NCBI RefSeq assembly: GCF_024339125.1
Contig: NZ_CP101417.1
Span: 2,739,001-2,803,000 of the forward strand
DNA: 64,000 nucleotides
Source: Xanthomonas hortorum
GTDB taxonomy: Bacteria > Pseudomonadota > Gammaproteobacteria > Xanthomonadales > Xanthomonadaceae
Direction: 5' to 3'
Below the pieces are notes generated by a model. That model was not told the origin of the DNA. It made no database searches and was given only the letters and a program-made list of their open reading frames with translations. Below are positions 63,901-64,000 of this stretch, one piece after another. Position 1 is the stretch's first letter. Every line of letters begins with the position of its first letter. The translations under genes and the position numbers were made by a program.

Positions 63901-63944
63901 AGCAGAGATTCAGGAGCAGCTGGTCTTTGGTTTGGCCGCAGGGC

Positions 63945-64000
63945 CCTTGCCCGCCCACCATCGCGGGACACGCCGCAAGTACGTCCGTGTAGGCTCTTAC
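63945..64000 (+). repeat. Palindromic element, copy 3 (cut by window end)
   Basis: Starts CCTTGCCCGCCCACCATCGC like copy 1 and continues to CTCTTAC, where the window ends. Same orientation as copies 1 and 2; the right arm lies outside. The region of the last 100 bp has no gene. Confidence 0.9.

Overview
The window is chromosomal DNA of a high-GC gammaproteobacterium, almost certainly a Xanthomonas (family Xanthomonadaceae). Supporting signs are a TonB-dependent receptor of the Xanthomonas/Caulobacter class, the order kdkA-(MBL)-moaA-moaC-moaD-moaE, fabH-fabD-fabG-acpP-fabF-pabB-mltG-holB-pilZ with the non-canonical PilZ, a prpB-prpC-acnD-prpF propionate locus, and many short intergenic palindromes. 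I identify the genus from gene content only; the species cannot be told from the sequence.

Layout. 1-6.6 kb: a PP2C phosphatase cut by the window edge, tRNA-Ser(CGA), a DUF6165 gene, a lipopolysaccharide heptosyltransferase divergent from a Kdo kinase/metallo-hydrolase/moaA string, moaC-D-E, then 4.5S SRP RNA and tRNA-Ser(GGA) on the minus strand. 6.8-10.4 kb: dnaX, ybaB, recR and a HIT protein, with two intergenic palindromes around recR. 10.4-14.9 kb (minus): moxR-DUF58-transglutaminase-slp operon. 14.9-18.6 kb: two large membrane proteins. 18.7-29 kb: maf/yceD/rpmF and the fatty-acid synthesis cluster running into pabB, mltG, holB and pilZ, then tRNA-Val. 29.4-30.5 kb: a YefM-YoeB toxin-antitoxin pair with a recognisable operator, and a small lipoprotein. 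30.7-39.3 kb: 2-methylcitrate (propionate) pathway under the sigma-54 activator PrpR, with a ParDE toxin-antitoxin pair lodged inside the operon. 39.6-42.9 kb: a TonB-dependent receptor and a secreted nucleoside hydrolase.

42.9-64 kb is the most accessory-looking part. A bacterial alpha-2-macroglobulin gene and the penicillin-binding protein pbpC, neighbours in many genomes, are here 12.8 kb apart. Between them lie a REP-associated tyrosine transposase with inverted REP pairs on both sides, a second TonB receptor with a secreted glycerophosphodiester phosphodiesterase, and an envelope ABC exporter (adaptor, ATPase, FtsX-type permease) followed by an NtrC-type response regulator and histidine kinase that overlaps pbpC. 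Upstream of the exporter I see a good sigma-54 promoter and a symmetrical array of three CCGG-cored hexamers spaced exactly 21 bp. Directly repeated palindromic elements (two upstream of the macroglobulin gene, one downstream of pbpC) bracket the whole block, and one pair of repeats is an occupied/empty-site comparison for an 87-bp mobile-looking element.

How the genes cooperate: moaA/C/D/E make molybdopterin; rpmF-fab-acpP supply fatty acids; prpB/C/acnD/prpF oxidise propionate, induced by PrpR with sigma-54; the 54-61.5 kb operon looks like a self-regulated stress exporter tied to periplasmic defence and peptidoglycan repair (alpha-2-macroglobulin plus PbpC).
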